Assembly (NCBI GenBank): GCA_003220685.1
Contig: QHTE01000051.1
Span: forward strand, 95,912 to 159,911
Direction of reading: 5' to 3'
DNA: 64,000 nt
Source of the DNA: Candidatus Rokuibacteriota bacterium
GTDB lineage: Bacteria; Methylomirabilota; Methylomirabilia; Rokubacteriales; CSP1-6
Part shown: positions 30,346 to 38,675 of the stretch, piece by piece
Layout of the letters: every line of letters starts with the position of its first letter
How positions within the stretch are numbered: the first letter of the stretch is position 1
Program-made: the position numbers and the translations under genes
The notes under the pieces: model-generated
Told to the model about the DNA's origin: nothing
What the model saw: only the letters and a program-made list of their open reading frames with translations
Databases searched by the model: none

Positions 30346-31224
30346 ATGCTGACGTTTGCCGGCCTCTACGGGCTCATGGCGCTCGGCCTGAACCTCGTGT
30401 GGGGAATGACCGGGCTGATCAACCTCGGGCTCGCGGGCTTCTTCGCGACCGGCGCGTACGCCTCGGCGCTCGTCACCGTGAAGCTCGGTCTGCCGATCGC
30501 CGTGGGCCTCGTGGCCGCGGCGCTCTTCGCGGCGGCCGCCGGTGCCGTCATGGCCCTGACGACTCGCAATCTCCGGGGCGACTACCTCGCGATTGTCACG
30601 CTCGGCTTCTCGGAGGTGGTGCGCCTGGTCGCCAGCAACGAGATCTGGCTGACCCAGGGGACCGACGGAATCTCGGGGATCCCGGGGCCGTGGCGCGGGC
30701 GCGTGACGCCGGAGACGTTCAACCTGATCTATCTCGGAATCGTCGCCGTGTTCGTCGCCGCGGCGCTCTGGCTCCTCGAGCGCGTGCGGCGCTCGCCCTA
30801 CGGCCGCGTGCTCCGCGCGATCCGCGACGACGATCAGGTGGCGGCGGTCGCCGGCAAGCGCGTCATCGCGTTCAAGGTGGAGGCGTTCGCGCTGAGCGCC
30901 GGCGTCGTCGGGACGGCCGGCGCCCTCTACGGCCACTACACGTCCTACATCGCGCCCGACGCATTCGCGCCGCTGATCACGATCTACGTCGTCCTCGCGC
31001 TGACGGCCGGCGGCACCGGCGACAACCGCGGCGCGGTGCTCGGCGCGCTGCTCGTGGTCTTCTTCATGGAGTCGACACGCTTCGTCACCGGCTGGCTGCC
31101 GGGGCTCCGGCCCGTTCAGGTCGCCGCCGTGCGCGAGTTCCTCATCGGCATCTCGCTGATCGTCGTCCTGCGCTGGCGCCCCGCCGGGCTGGTCCCCGAA
31201 CGTATTCCGCGCCCGCCGGCATGA
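30346..31224 (+). CDS. livM: Branched-chain amino acid ABC transporter permease, LivM
   Basis: About 292 residues from ATG 30346: GLYGLMALGLNLVWGMTGLI, LGLAGFFATGAYASAL, NLRGDYLAIVTLGFSEVVRL and EWRP-like RWRPAGLVPER at the end, all LivM hallmarks. The frame continues upstream as RNYLVA, which also fits LivM N-termini, back to an ATT at 30325 that shares a base with the livH stop (ATTAG). Initiation at ATT would be rare but would restore the usual N-terminus; 30346 is the conservative start. Confidence 0.92.
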   Translation: MLTFAGLYGLMALGLNLVWGMTGLINLGLAGFFATGAYASALVTVKLGLPIAVGLVAAALFAAAAGAVMALTTRNLRGDYLAIVTLGFSEVVRLVASNEIWLTQGTDGISGIPGPWRGRVTPETFNLIYLGIVAVFVAAALWLLERVRRSPYGRVLRAIRDDDQVAAVAGKRVIAFKVEAFALSAGVVGTAGALYGHYTSYIAPDAFAPLITIYVVLALTAGGTGDNRGAVLGALLVVFFMESTRFVTGWLPGLRPVQVAAVREFLIGISLIVVLRWRPAGLVPERIPRPPA

Positions 31225-31231
31225 GCGCGCG

Positions 31232-31570
31232 CGCAAGCAGTGGAGGCCGGAGCGATGGGACACATCCGCCTCCTACATCGAAGGCCGCGAGCCGCTGCTG
31301 GTGTGCGCCATTGAAATCTATGAAGTCTACAAGGTGATCCGTCGAGATATCAGCGAGGAGCGCGCAGTGGAAGCGGTCTCGGCTCTTGGCCGTGCGACCA
31401 TCGCGCCGGTTGACGAACCGCTCGCCTTGGAGGCGGCCGATCTATCCCTGATCCACGGTCTGGCCATGGCCGACTCGCTCGTGTACGCGACAGCCCGACG
31501 CTTCGGGGCGACGCTCGTGACTGGCGACGCCGATTTCGAGGGCTTGGCCGACGCAGTTGTCGTCCGCTGA
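31232..31570 (+). pseudogene. 5'-truncated VapC-type PIN domain toxin
   Basis: The frame encodes YIEGREPLLVCAIEIYEVYK, then MADSLVYATARRFGATLVTG and DADFEGL, matching the last three quarters of VapC ribonucleases. The usual first strand with the first catalytic Asp (VDTSxW-type) is missing; upstream in-frame codons (KQWRPERWD) do not supply it. The only start codons left give about 89 residues (GTG 31301). No vapB antitoxin gene is adjacent: livM ends at 31224. Probably inactive. Confidence 0.65.
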
Positions 31571-31575
31571 TCCTC

Positions 31576-31603
31576 GCCCACGCCGGGCTGATTCTCCGTG
31601 GGC
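31576..31603 (+). terminator. Hairpin between convergent vapC remnant and acuC
   Basis: GCCCACG (31576-31582) pairs with CGTGGGC (31597-31603) around 14 bases, followed on the plus strand by CTGTTTC. It could end the livGFKHM transcript. The short T-run makes this moderate evidence. Confidence 0.45.
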
Positions 31604-31619
31604 CTGTTTCCCCCCTCGT

Positions 31620-32759
31620 CTACAGTCTGTGGACGGGAAAGATGGTCCGGCGAACCGCGTCGACCTGACGCTGGGCGTATTCCTGCGCGCGCACGCGCCG
31701 ATGATCCGGCAGCGTCTCGGCCGGGTCCCAGAGCGAGTCGGTCAGGAATCCATAACCCCTGACGTCCTCCGCGAACGACACCGGCAGCGCGGCCGGCAGC
31801 TCGACGCCGTTGAGCACGGCCCACGCCGACGTCCAGGCGCGCGCGACGTTCGGCAGGTCGTAGCCGCCGCCGCCCAGACACACGAGCTTGGGCGAGAGCT
31901 CGGTGATGCGCGACACGGCGCGCGTGAAGCCCTGGACGTCGAGGGCCAGGTGCGTCAACGGGTCGGTGCGGTGCGAGTCGATCCCCAGCTGCGCGACGAC
32001 GACGTCCGGACGGAACGCGCCGAAGAGGGGCGGGACGACCTGCTCGAACGCGGGCAGATAGATCGACGAGTCGGTGAACGGCTCGAGCGGCAGATTGACC
32101 GAGTAGCCGACCCCCGAGCCCGACCCCGCCTCCTCGACGAACCCGGTGCCCGGGAAGAGATAGTCCCCGCGCTCGTGGGTCGAGATGGTCAGCACGCTCG
32201 GATCGCCGTAGAACGCGTGCTGCACGCCGTCGCCGTGATGGGCGTCGATGTCGACGTAAAGCACGCGGAGCCCGCGCGCGCGGAAGCGGAGGATCGCGAG
32301 GACGGCGTCGTTGACGTAGCAGAAGCCCGACGCGCGCGAGGGCATCGCGTGGTGCAGACCTCCCGCGAAGTGGAAGACGCGATCGGCCTCGCCGTTCAGG
32401 ACGAGATCGGCCGCCAGGATCGAGCCGGCCGCGCAGAGCCGCGCGGCGTCCCAGAGGCCGGCGAACACCGGGTTGTCGCCCGGACCCAAGCCGAAGCGCT
32501 CGGCGCGCGCCGGCGCCTGGCCGCTGTTGCAGGCCTTGAGCATCTCAAGATATTCGGCGCCGTGATACACGGCCAGCGCGCTTTCGGGCGCGGCGTCCGG
32601 CGCGCGCACGATGGCCTGGGGCGGGCTCGTCAGGCCGTAGGCCTGCATGAGGCGCCACGTGAGGCCGAGCCGCTCCATCCGGAGCGGGTGGTGTGGACCG
32701 TAGTCGAAACGGGTCCACGCCTCGGAATGAATCAGCGCGGTTTTGACTACCGGCGCCAA
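31620..32759 (-). CDS. acuC: AcuC-like deacetylase, histone deacetylase superfamily
   Basis: About 379 residues. Zn-dependent deacetylase motifs: FHFAGGLHHAMPSRASGFCY, YVDIDAHHGDGVQHAFY (metal ligands), ISTHERGDYLFPGTG, QLGIDSHRTDPLTHL and LGGGGYDLPNVARAW. AcuC in Bacillus deacetylates acetyl-CoA synthetase. The start appears to be TTG 32759, overlapping the moaC end by 13 bases. No acetyl-CoA synthetase gene is nearby, so the target is unknown. Confidence 0.88.
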   Translation of the reverse strand: MAPVVKTALIHSEAWTRFDYGPHHPLRMERLGLTWRLMQAYGLTSPPQAIVRAPDAAPESALAVYHGAEYLEMLKACNSGQAPARAERFGLGPGDNPVFAGLWDAARLCAAGSILAADLVLNGEADRVFHFAGGLHHAMPSRASGFCYVNDAVLAILRFRARGLRVLYVDIDAHHGDGVQHAFYGDPSVLTISTHERGDYLFPGTGFVEEAGSGSGVGYSVNLPLEPFTDSSIYLPAFEQVVPPLFGAFRPDVVVAQLGIDSHRTDPLTHLALDVQGFTRAVSRITELSPKLVCLGGGGYDLPNVARAWTSAWAVLNGVELPAALPVSFAEDVRGYGFLTDSLWDPAETLPDHRRVRAQEYAQRQVDAVRRTIFPVHRL

Positions 32760-33247
32760 TGTCCCGACTTCCCGCCCCGCTTCTCGACGAGCTGGACCTT
32801 CGCGATGGTCACACCGCGCTCGACCGCCTTCACCATGTCGTAGACGGTGAGCGCCGCCACAGCGGCGGCCGTGAGCGCTTCCATCTCGACGCCGGTCTTG
32901 TCCACGGTGCGCACGCGCGCCTCTACGGTCAGCTCGCCGCGCTTCACGTCGTCGCTGAAGGTGACGTCGAGACCGGTGATCCGCAGCGGGTGACAGAGCG
33001 GGATCAGCTGCGGCGTGCGCTTGGCGGCCAGGATGCCCGCGGTACGCGCGACGCCGAGGACATCGCCCTTGGGCGCGTTCCCCTGCCGGATGACACGGAG
33101 CGTGGCGGGCTTCATGCGAAGAATCGCGCGGGCGACCGCCTCGCGCGCGGTCTCGCGTTTTTCCGAGACGTCAACCATGCGGGCGTCGCCCTGGGGCGAC
33201 AGGTGCGAGAGGCCGCGGTACGACCGCGCCCGCCGAGCGTTCGTCAG
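32747..33247 (-). CDS. moaC: Cyclic pyranopterin monophosphate synthase (molybdenum cofactor)
   Basis: About 166 residues. LSHLSPQGDARMVDVSEKRE is the MoaC N-terminal motif, followed by GILAAKRTPQLIPLCHPLRI and ARVRTVDKTGVEMEALTAAA (active-site region). MoaC makes cPMP, the first pterin of molybdenum cofactor synthesis. No ATG, GTG or TTG lies between the DUF465 stop and LSHL; CTG 33247 shares CTGA with that stop and gives the expected length. ATG 33178 would remove conserved residues. The mod/tup uptake genes lie just downstream in coordinates. Confidence 0.88.
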   Translation of the reverse strand: MTNARRARSYRGLSHLSPQGDARMVDVSEKRETAREAVARAILRMKPATLRVIRQGNAPKGDVLGVARTAGILAAKRTPQLIPLCHPLRITGLDVTFSDDVKRGELTVEARVRTVDKTGVEMEALTAAAVAALTVYDMVKAVERGVTIAKVQLVEKRGGKSGHWRR

Positions 33248-33471
33248 GCCGTGACGCCGGATCGAGCGTGCCGGATGATCGCTTCCATCCGGTCTTTGGC
33301 CATCAGCTTCAGCTTCTTGAGCTCGCTGATGCGCCACTGCCGTTCTGCCGAGAGCGGGACCGTTCCCTTGAGCGCCTCGAGCTCCTGATCGTGCGCGCGA
33401 TGCTCACCTCGGAGGCGCCGGAACTCCTCGTTCTCGGCCGTCAGTCGTTCGATGAGGGACTCCTGATCCAT
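33244..33471 (-). CDS. DUF465 (YdcH-like) small helical protein
   Basis: 75 residues: MDQESLIERLTAENEEFRRL, then EHRAHDQELEAL and ELKKLKLMAKDRMEAIIRHA. The charged two-helix layout and the late KKxKLxxKDRM segment define DUF465. AAGGAGG lies 7 bases before ATG 33471, and a consensus promoter is just upstream. First gene of a DUF465-moaC-acuC run. Function of the family is not established. Confidence 0.8.
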   Translation of the reverse strand: MDQESLIERLTAENEEFRRLRGEHRAHDQELEALKGTVPLSAERQWRISELKKLKLMAKDRMEAIIRHARSGVTA

Positions 33472-33523
33472 GCGAGGCCTCCTTGCCGATGGAGGAACCG
33501 TCACGGCTCGATGTCGACGCCTC

Positions 33524-33553
33524 GTTATAGCCTCGGATGCCGGAGGGTGTCAA
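33524..33553 (-). promoter_or_regulatory. Sigma70-type promoter for DUF465-moaC-acuC
   Basis: Minus strand: TTGACA (33548-33553), 18-base spacer, TATAAC (33524-33529). Predicted start near 33518, leaving a leader of about 47 bases with a strong ribosome-binding site. Confidence 0.75.
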
Positions 33554-33636
33554 GCTTCGCCCCGGACAGGTGGTGGGTCGGCCGGGCCGCTATCCCTATT
33601 TCCGGTAATCCCGCATGCTTCGCCGCCGTCGCGGTC

Positions 33637-34725
33637 CTACCCCGGACCGATCAGGTGCGCCGCGCTCGCCTTGAATGCCGCGGTGATACGGACGCCGTCG
33701 GTCAGGCCGAGATCGGCGACCGAGCGCGCCGTCACCGTGGCGACGAGCGGGAAGCCGACGTCGATGACGATCCGGACGGCGGGCGTCGAGGGGGTGACGC
33801 GCACGATCGTGCCCGTCAGGTAGTTGCGGGCGCTCGACAGCGGCGCGACGTCCGTCGCCAGCAGGAGCGTGACGTCCTCGGGTCGGAGCCCGATCCGTAC
33901 GTCCTCACCCACGCGCGCGGCCGCGGCGATCTCGAGCTTCCGCCCGGCCACCTCCACGATCGTCACGCCCGCCTCGCGGGCGATCACCCGGCCCGTCACG
34001 AGCGTCTCGACGCCGATGAATCGCGCGACCTCCTCTGAGACGGGGGCGTGGAAGACGCGCGCGGTCTCGTCGAGCTGCGCAATCCGTCCGGCCATCAGCA
34101 CCGCCACGCGATCGCCGAGCGCCTGCGCCTCGCCGCGGTCGTGCGTGACGAGCATGGTGGTGACGCGATCGTGGCGCAGGATGGCGCCGAGATCCGGCAG
34201 CAGCTCGGCGCGCGACGGCGTGTCGAGCCCGGCAAAGGGCTCGTCGAGCAGCAGCACCTCGGGCTCGAGCACGAGCGCGCGGGCCAGCGCCACGCGCTGG
34301 GCCTGGCCTCCCGAAAGCGTTCGCGCCCGCTGGCTCCTGAGGGGCGCGATGGTGAGCCGCTCGAGCCAGCGCTCGACGCCCGCGCCGCTGTCGTCGCCGG
34401 CGCCGCGGAATCGAAGTCCCAGCGCGACGTTCTGGGCGACGGTCATGTCCGCGAGCAGCGGACGCTGGAACACGGTCGCCATCCGCCGCCGCTCGGCCAG
34501 CGAGCTCCTCGCATCGACCGGCCGGCCGCGAAATCGAACCACGCCCTGGGTCGGACGCTCGAGCAGCCCGGCGATGCGCAGCAACGTCGACTTGCCGCTC
34601 CCGTTCGGGCCGATGACGGCCAGCACCTCGCCCTCGTTGACTCCGAGCGCCGGCACGTCGAGCACGGTCGCCGCACCGTACGCCATCTGCACGCCGGCCA
34701 GCTCGACGACAGCAGGCGTGGTCAC
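33637..34725 (-). CDS. Tungstate/molybdate-type ABC ATPase with TOBE domain
   Basis: 362 residues: Walker [16 protein letters not shown], signature [16 protein letters not shown], Walker [13 protein letters not shown], switch His in [14 protein letters not shown], then a C-terminal TOBE/MOP-like half ([20 protein letters not shown]). The N-terminal sequence resembles TupC/WtpC ATPases of tungstate importers more than ModC. GTG 34725 overlaps the modC stop as GTGA. Probably the motor for TupB at 37938-38633, which is inferred. Confidence 0.75.
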   Translation of the reverse strand: MTTPAVVELAGVQMAYGAATVLDVPALGVNEGEVLAVIGPNGSGKSTLLRIAGLLERPTQGVVRFRGRPVDARSSLAERRRMATVFQRPLLADMTVAQNVALGLRFRGAGDDSGAGVERWLERLTIAPLRSQRARTLSGGQAQRVALARALVLEPEVLLLDEPFAGLDTPSRAELLPDLGAILRHDRVTTMLVTHDRGEAQALGDRVAVLMAGRIAQLDETARVFHAPVSEEVARFIGVETLVTGRVIAREAGVTIVEVAGRKLEIAAAARVGEDVRIGLRPEDVTLLLATDVAPLSSARNYLTGTIVRVTPSTPAVRIVIDVGFPLVATVTARSVADLGLTDGVRITAAFKASAAHLIGPG

Positions 34726-35849
34726 GTCGGCAGGACGTGGATCGAGCCGCGGTGGATCGAGAACTCCCAGTGCCGGTCGCGCTCGATCTCGAGGATCTCG
34801 TACACGAGATGTGGGACCTCGACTTCTAGATCGAAGTCGCCCTGCGAGGGAGCGCCCGGCGTGTCCAGACGCAGGCGCAACGACCAGACCGTCCCGAAAT
34901 CGGCTTCGCCCACGACGGTGCCGCGCATCAGATTCATGTGGTGGGCTGCGTCCGGCGCGCTCCGATCCTTGCGGATCAGTCGCACGTATTCAGGCCGAAT
35001 GAAGAAGGCGATGGGACTTTCCGGCGCAGGCAGGTATGAGCGTGTAGGCGAGTTCACCGCCTCGAGCGTATGACCGCGCCACGCGATCTGGATGCGATCC
35101 GGCGTCGCCTTCACGACGACGCCGTGGAGCACGTTGCGCAGGCCCATGACCCGCGCGACCGCTTCAGAGGCCGGCTGCCAGAGCAGCTCCGCACGCGGAG
35201 CGGATTGGATCACGCGTCCGTTCTCGTAGACGATGATCCGGTCGGCGAGCCGGTAGGCCTCGGTGAAGTCGTGGGTGACGAGCACAGCCGCCGTCCCCCA
35301 CCCGCTCAGGATCGAGCGCAGCTCGTCGCGCAGCGCGCGGCGCAGGGGCGCGTCGAGCGCCGAGAGCGGCTCGTCGAGCAGCAGCAGCGCCGGATCGATC
35401 GCGAGGGCCCGGCCGAGCGCCACCCGCTGGCGCTGGCCCCCCGAGAGCTCGGACGGCCGGCGGTGCGCGAGGCCCGCGAGGTCGAGCCGCTCGAGCACCT
35501 CGACCACTCGCCGCTCGCGCGCGTGCCGCGGCCGGTCGCGCAGGCCGAAGCCGACGTTCCCGGCGACAGTCAGGTGCGGAAACAGCGCGTAGCTCTGGAA
35601 GACGTAGCCGACCCGCCGCTGCTGCGGCGGCAGATTCACGCCGGCGGCCGCGTCGAACAGCACGCGGTCGTCCACGACCACGCGGCCGGCGTCGGGCCGG
35701 ATCAAGCCCGCGAGGCACTGGAGCGTGAGCGTCTTGCCCGCGCCCGAGGGCCCGAACAGCACGGCGACGCCGTCGCCCGCGGTCCACGAGACGTCGAGGG
35801 TGAAGCCGGGCAGCCGCTTCGTGATCTCGACCGAAAACCGATGGCTCAC
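34722..35849 (-). CDS. modC: Molybdate ABC transporter ATPase
   Basis: About 375 residues: Walker A GPSGAGKTLTLQCLAG, the ModC-type QQRRVGYVFQSYALFPHLTV, signature ELSGGQRQRVALGRAL, Walker B LLLLDEPLSALDAPLRR, and LVTHDFTEAYRLAD. The last 150 residues form a regulatory/TOBE-like region ending near [13 protein letters not shown] 35849 shares GTGA with the modB stop. Powers ModB for molybdate import. Confidence 0.88.
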   Translation of the reverse strand: MSHRFSVEITKRLPGFTLDVSWTAGDGVAVLFGPSGAGKTLTLQCLAGLIRPDAGRVVVDDRVLFDAAAGVNLPPQQRRVGYVFQSYALFPHLTVAGNVGFGLRDRPRHARERRVVEVLERLDLAGLAHRRPSELSGGQRQRVALGRALAIDPALLLLDEPLSALDAPLRRALRDELRSILSGWGTAAVLVTHDFTEAYRLADRIIVYENGRVIQSAPRAELLWQPASEAVARVMGLRNVLHGVVVKATPDRIQIAWRGHTLEAVNSPTRSYLPAPESPIAFFIRPEYVRLIRKDRSAPDAAHHMNLMRGTVVGEADFGTVWSLRLRLDTPGAPSQGDFDLEVEVPHLVYEILEIERDRHWEFSIHRGSIHVLPT

Positions 35850-36511
35850 GCGGCGCGCGCCCCCAGACGCCCGGCCAGGATCAGCACGAGACAGGAGAGT
35901 GCGGTCAGCGCCAGCACGAGCGCGACCGCCTCGCCCATCTCGCCCGTCTGCACCGCGGTATAGATCGCCAGCGGGACCGTCGTCGTCTTGCCGGGGATGT
36001 TGCCGGCCAGCATCAGGGTCGCGCCGAACTCCCCGAGCGCGCGGGCGAACGCGAGGACGAGCCCGGCGATGATGCCGTTGCGCGCCAGCGGCAAGGTGAC
36101 CTCGAGCACCGTGCGCCACTCCGAGCGCCCGAGCGTGAACGCGGCCTTCTCGAGCTCGCGATCGACCGACTCGATGGCGGCGCGCGCCGTGCGCACCAAA
36201 AGCGGCAGCGCCATGACGGTCGCGGCGATCACCGCCGCGTACCAGGTGAACGCGACGCTCCAGCCGCTGAGCGCGTACACGGGCGCACCGAGCCACCCGC
36301 GCCGGCCGAGCAGGACGATCAGGTAGTAGCCGGTCACCGTCGGCGGCAGCACCAGCGGCAAGGTCACGACAAGATCCACGAGGGCGCGGCCGCGGAAGGC
36401 GCGGCGCGCCAGCAGGTACGCGAGCGGGATCCCGATCAGCGCGTTCAGGAGCGTCGCGGCGACCGCGACGCGGATTGACAGGCCGAGGGCACTCAGGGCT
36501 TCGGCGCTCAT
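35846..36511 (-). CDS. modB: Molybdate ABC transporter permease
   Basis: 221 residues with five membrane helices. TLPLVLPPTVTGYYLIVLLG and the loop ALGEFGATLMLAGNIPGKTT are diagnostic of ModB. A CATAGT -10-like sequence lies 8 bases before ATG 36511 on the minus strand. Divergent from the modE-like gene with a 58-base gap. Confidence 0.93.
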   Translation of the reverse strand: MSAEALSALGLSIRVAVAATLLNALIGIPLAYLLARRAFRGRALVDLVVTLPLVLPPTVTGYYLIVLLGRRGWLGAPVYALSGWSVAFTWYAAVIAATVMALPLLVRTARAAIESVDRELEKAAFTLGRSEWRTVLEVTLPLARNGIIAGLVLAFARALGEFGATLMLAGNIPGKTTTVPLAIYTAVQTGEMGEAVALVLALTALSCLVLILAGRLGARAA

Positions 36512-36557
36512 CGTCGCCTACTATGCCACCGGCGCCGTCGATCTCGCCGGATCCAGG

Positions 36558-36563
36558 TAGAAT
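36558..36563 (+). promoter_or_regulatory. -10 box abutting the modE-like start
   Basis: TAGAAT followed by 6 bases and GTG (36570), with no Shine-Dalgarno. This implies a leaderless or near-leaderless transcript. Confidence 0.5.
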
Positions 36564-36569
36564 GGCGAC

Positions 36570-37058
36570 GTGGTGAGGCCTCCGCGAAACCGAGCGACCG
36601 ACACGAACGCGCCGATCGCTGGCGCTCCGGCCAATCTACGGGGCACGGTGATCAAGACGAAAGTTTGGATGGAGCTGAACGGGCGCTTCGTCATCGGCGA
36701 CGGTGGCCTGAAGCTCCTGCTCGGCGTTCTCGAGCACGGCTCTCTCCTCGGCGCGGCGCGAGAGATCGGGTGGTCGTATCGCCACGCGTGGGGTTACTTG
36801 AAGCAAGCTGAAGCCGCCCTGGGCACACCCCTCACGACCGCTCGCCCCGGAAAAGGAGCATCGCGCGGCATGGCGCTCACCGAGACCGGTCGCCGCACAC
36901 TCGAGCAGCTGATGGCCGTCCGCAGTCGGATCGACGACACGGTGGGGCCGAGCGGGCCCACCGCGACCGATATCGCCGCGCGCGGCCGGCGCCGCGAGCG
37001 TCGCGTGGCCGACAGTCAAGCCCTGACGCCGCGGGGGGACTGGCGTACGCGGCGCTGA
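36570..37058 (+). CDS. ModE-type N-terminal HTH regulator (no MOP domain)
   Basis: 162 residues with a winged helix of the ModE kind: KVWMELNGRFVIGDGGLKLL, LGVLEHGSLLGAAREIGWSY, RHAWGYLKQAEAALG. The molybdate-binding MOP repeats of E. coli ModE are missing; after the HTH comes a short basic tail (AARGRRRERRVAD). It lies between modB (divergent) and modA (convergent) and probably controls them. How it would sense molybdate without a MOP domain is unclear. GTG 36570 fits the -10 spacing; later in-frame starts exist. Confidence 0.75.
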   Translation: MVRPPRNRATDTNAPIAGAPANLRGTVIKTKVWMELNGRFVIGDGGLKLLLGVLEHGSLLGAAREIGWSYRHAWGYLKQAEAALGTPLTTARPGKGASRGMALTETGRRTLEQLMAVRSRIDDTVGPSGPTATDIAARGRRRERRVADSQALTPRGDWRTRR

Positions 37059-37068
37059 GCGTCCCGGG

Positions 37069-37845
37069 TCATCGCAGGCCCCGCGGCGGAGGCTGAAAGC
37101 CGAGGCGCGCGAGCGCCGCTTGCCCGTCCGGGCTCACGAGCAGATCGATGAACGCCTGAGCGAGCGCCGGCTGCTTCGAAGCCTTCACCACGGCGACCGG
37201 GTACGTCACCGGCCGGTAGGTGTCCTCGGCCGGTCGAAACGCTTCGACGACCTGGCTCCCGCGGACCGCCATGTCCGTCGTGTAGACGAACCCGGCCTCG
37301 ACCTCGCCGCGCGCCACGTAGTCGAGCGCTTGACGAACGTTCTCGGAGAGCACCAGCTTCGGCTGCACCTTCTCCCAGAGCCCGAGGCTCTTGAGGCTCT
37401 CCTCGGCGTACTGACCGACGGGCACCGTCTTGGGATTGCCGATGACGATCCGTTGCACTTTCGGGCCGACGAGATCCGCCGGCTTCGAGATGTCGAGCGC
37501 CGACCCGGCCGGCTTGATCACCGTCAGGACGTTGCGCGCGAACACGCGCCGGCTCGCGGTGCTGATGAGGCCCCTCTGCTCGAGCTCGTCCATCTGGCGC
37601 TGCGCGGCCGAGATGAAAAGGTCGACCGGCGCGCCGGCCTCGATCTGCTTCGAGAGCTCGCCCGACGCGCCGAAGTTGTAGCGCAGGGTCACGCCGGGAC
37701 GGCTGTGCATGAACTGGCGGCCGAGCGTCTCGACGGTCTCCTTCATGCTGATCGCCACCGAGAGCGTCATCTCCTGCGCGCGCGCGACGGCCGGCAGGGA
37801 CAGGACGTGGAGCACGAGCACAGCCATGCGCAACGCACGCGACAT
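37069..37845 (-). CDS. modA: Molybdate ABC transporter substrate-binding protein
   Basis: 258 residues: signal peptide (RMAVLVLHVLSLPAVARAQ), then LSVAISMKETVETLGRQF, LRYNFGASGELSKQIEAGAP and DLFISAAQRQMDELEQRGLI, followed by VVKASKQPALAQAFIDLLVS, the ModA pattern. Oxyanion-binding residues lie in the SMKE and NFGASGEL segments. A promoter precedes it at 37870-37898. Whether it serves ModB, TupB or both is open, since no TupA is in the window. Confidence 0.9.
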   Translation of the reverse strand: MSRALRMAVLVLHVLSLPAVARAQEMTLSVAISMKETVETLGRQFMHSRPGVTLRYNFGASGELSKQIEAGAPVDLFISAAQRQMDELEQRGLISTASRRVFARNVLTVIKPAGSALDISKPADLVGPKVQRIVIGNPKTVPVGQYAEESLKSLGLWEKVQPKLVLSENVRQALDYVARGEVEAGFVYTTDMAVRGSQVVEAFRPAEDTYRPVTYPVAVVKASKQPALAQAFIDLLVSPDGQAALARLGFQPPPRGLR

Positions 37846-37869
37846 GGGTTCCCAGCCTTTCAGCGCTGG

Positions 37870-37898
37870 ATCTTACCGACCGGCGGCCGAATGTTCAA
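37870..37898 (-). promoter_or_regulatory. Sigma70-type promoter for modA
   Basis: Minus strand: TTGAAC (37893-37898), 17-base spacer, TAAGAT (37870-37875), about 25 bases before ATG 37845. Confidence 0.65.
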
Positions 37899-37937
37899 AA
37901 TGCACGACTGGACACAACGACTCGAGGCGACCCGCGC

Positions 37938-38633
37938 TCAGCGCGCGTGGAGCTGCTGGATCGTCGTGAGCAGCCAGTTCACGAGAAAGATCAGCACGAG
38001 CAGCAGCAGCGCCAGCGCGATCGCGATCTCGAAATTCCCCTTGCCGGTCTCGAGCACCATCGCCGTCGTCAGGGTGCGCGTCTGGCCCTTGATGTTGCCG
38101 CCCACCATCATCGAGGCGCCGATCTCCGAGATGATCCCGCCGAAGCCGGCCATCACCGCGGCGAGCATGGGCAGACGCGCCTCGCGCAGCACCAGCCACA
38201 CCATCTGAACGCGCGAGGCGCCGAGCCCTAGAAGCTGCAGCCGGAACTCGCGCGGCACCTGCCCGACCGCGGCGAGGGTGATCCCGGTCACGATCGGCGC
38301 GGCGATGACCGCCTGGGCGACGACGATGGCGGCCGGCGTGTAGAGGATCTCGAGGTCGCCGAGGGGCCCGCTGCGCCAGAGCAGGAGCGTCACGAAGAGC
38401 CCGACCACGACCGGCGGGAGCCCCATGCCGGTGTTCACCGCGCTGACCACGAGCCCGCGGCCGGGAAAGCGCGCGAGCGCCAGCGCCGCGCCGGCGGGAA
38501 CGCCGAGCGCGAGCGAGACCAGGGTCGCGGTGCCCGAGACCTGGAGCGAGAGCCAGAGGATCCCCCAGATCTCGCGGTCGGCCCCGGCGAGCAGCGCGAT
38601 CGCCTGGCGCGAGCCGCTCCACAACAGGTCCAT
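37938..38633 (-). CDS. tupB: Tungstate ABC transporter permease, TupB-like
   Basis: 231 residues with five to six helices. GMGLPPVVVGLFVTLLLWRS, the EAA-type loop FRLQLLGLGASRVQMVWLVL and GFGGIISEIGASMMVGGNIK with GQTRTLTTAMVLETGKG are typical TupB. It precedes modA on the same strand with a 92-base gap containing the modA promoter. It likely imports tungstate with the ATPase at 33637-34725. Confidence 0.83.
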   Translation of the reverse strand: MDLLWSGSRQAIALLAGADREIWGILWLSLQVSGTATLVSLALGVPAGAALALARFPGRGLVVSAVNTGMGLPPVVVGLFVTLLLWRSGPLGDLEILYTPAAIVVAQAVIAAPIVTGITLAAVGQVPREFRLQLLGLGASRVQMVWLVLREARLPMLAAVMAGFGGIISEIGASMMVGGNIKGQTRTLTTAMVLETGKGNFEIAIALALLLLVLIFLVNWLLTTIQQLHAR

Positions 38634-38675
38634 GGCTCGACGAGTGTACTAGAATCTCCCCGGGAGGATTAACCC

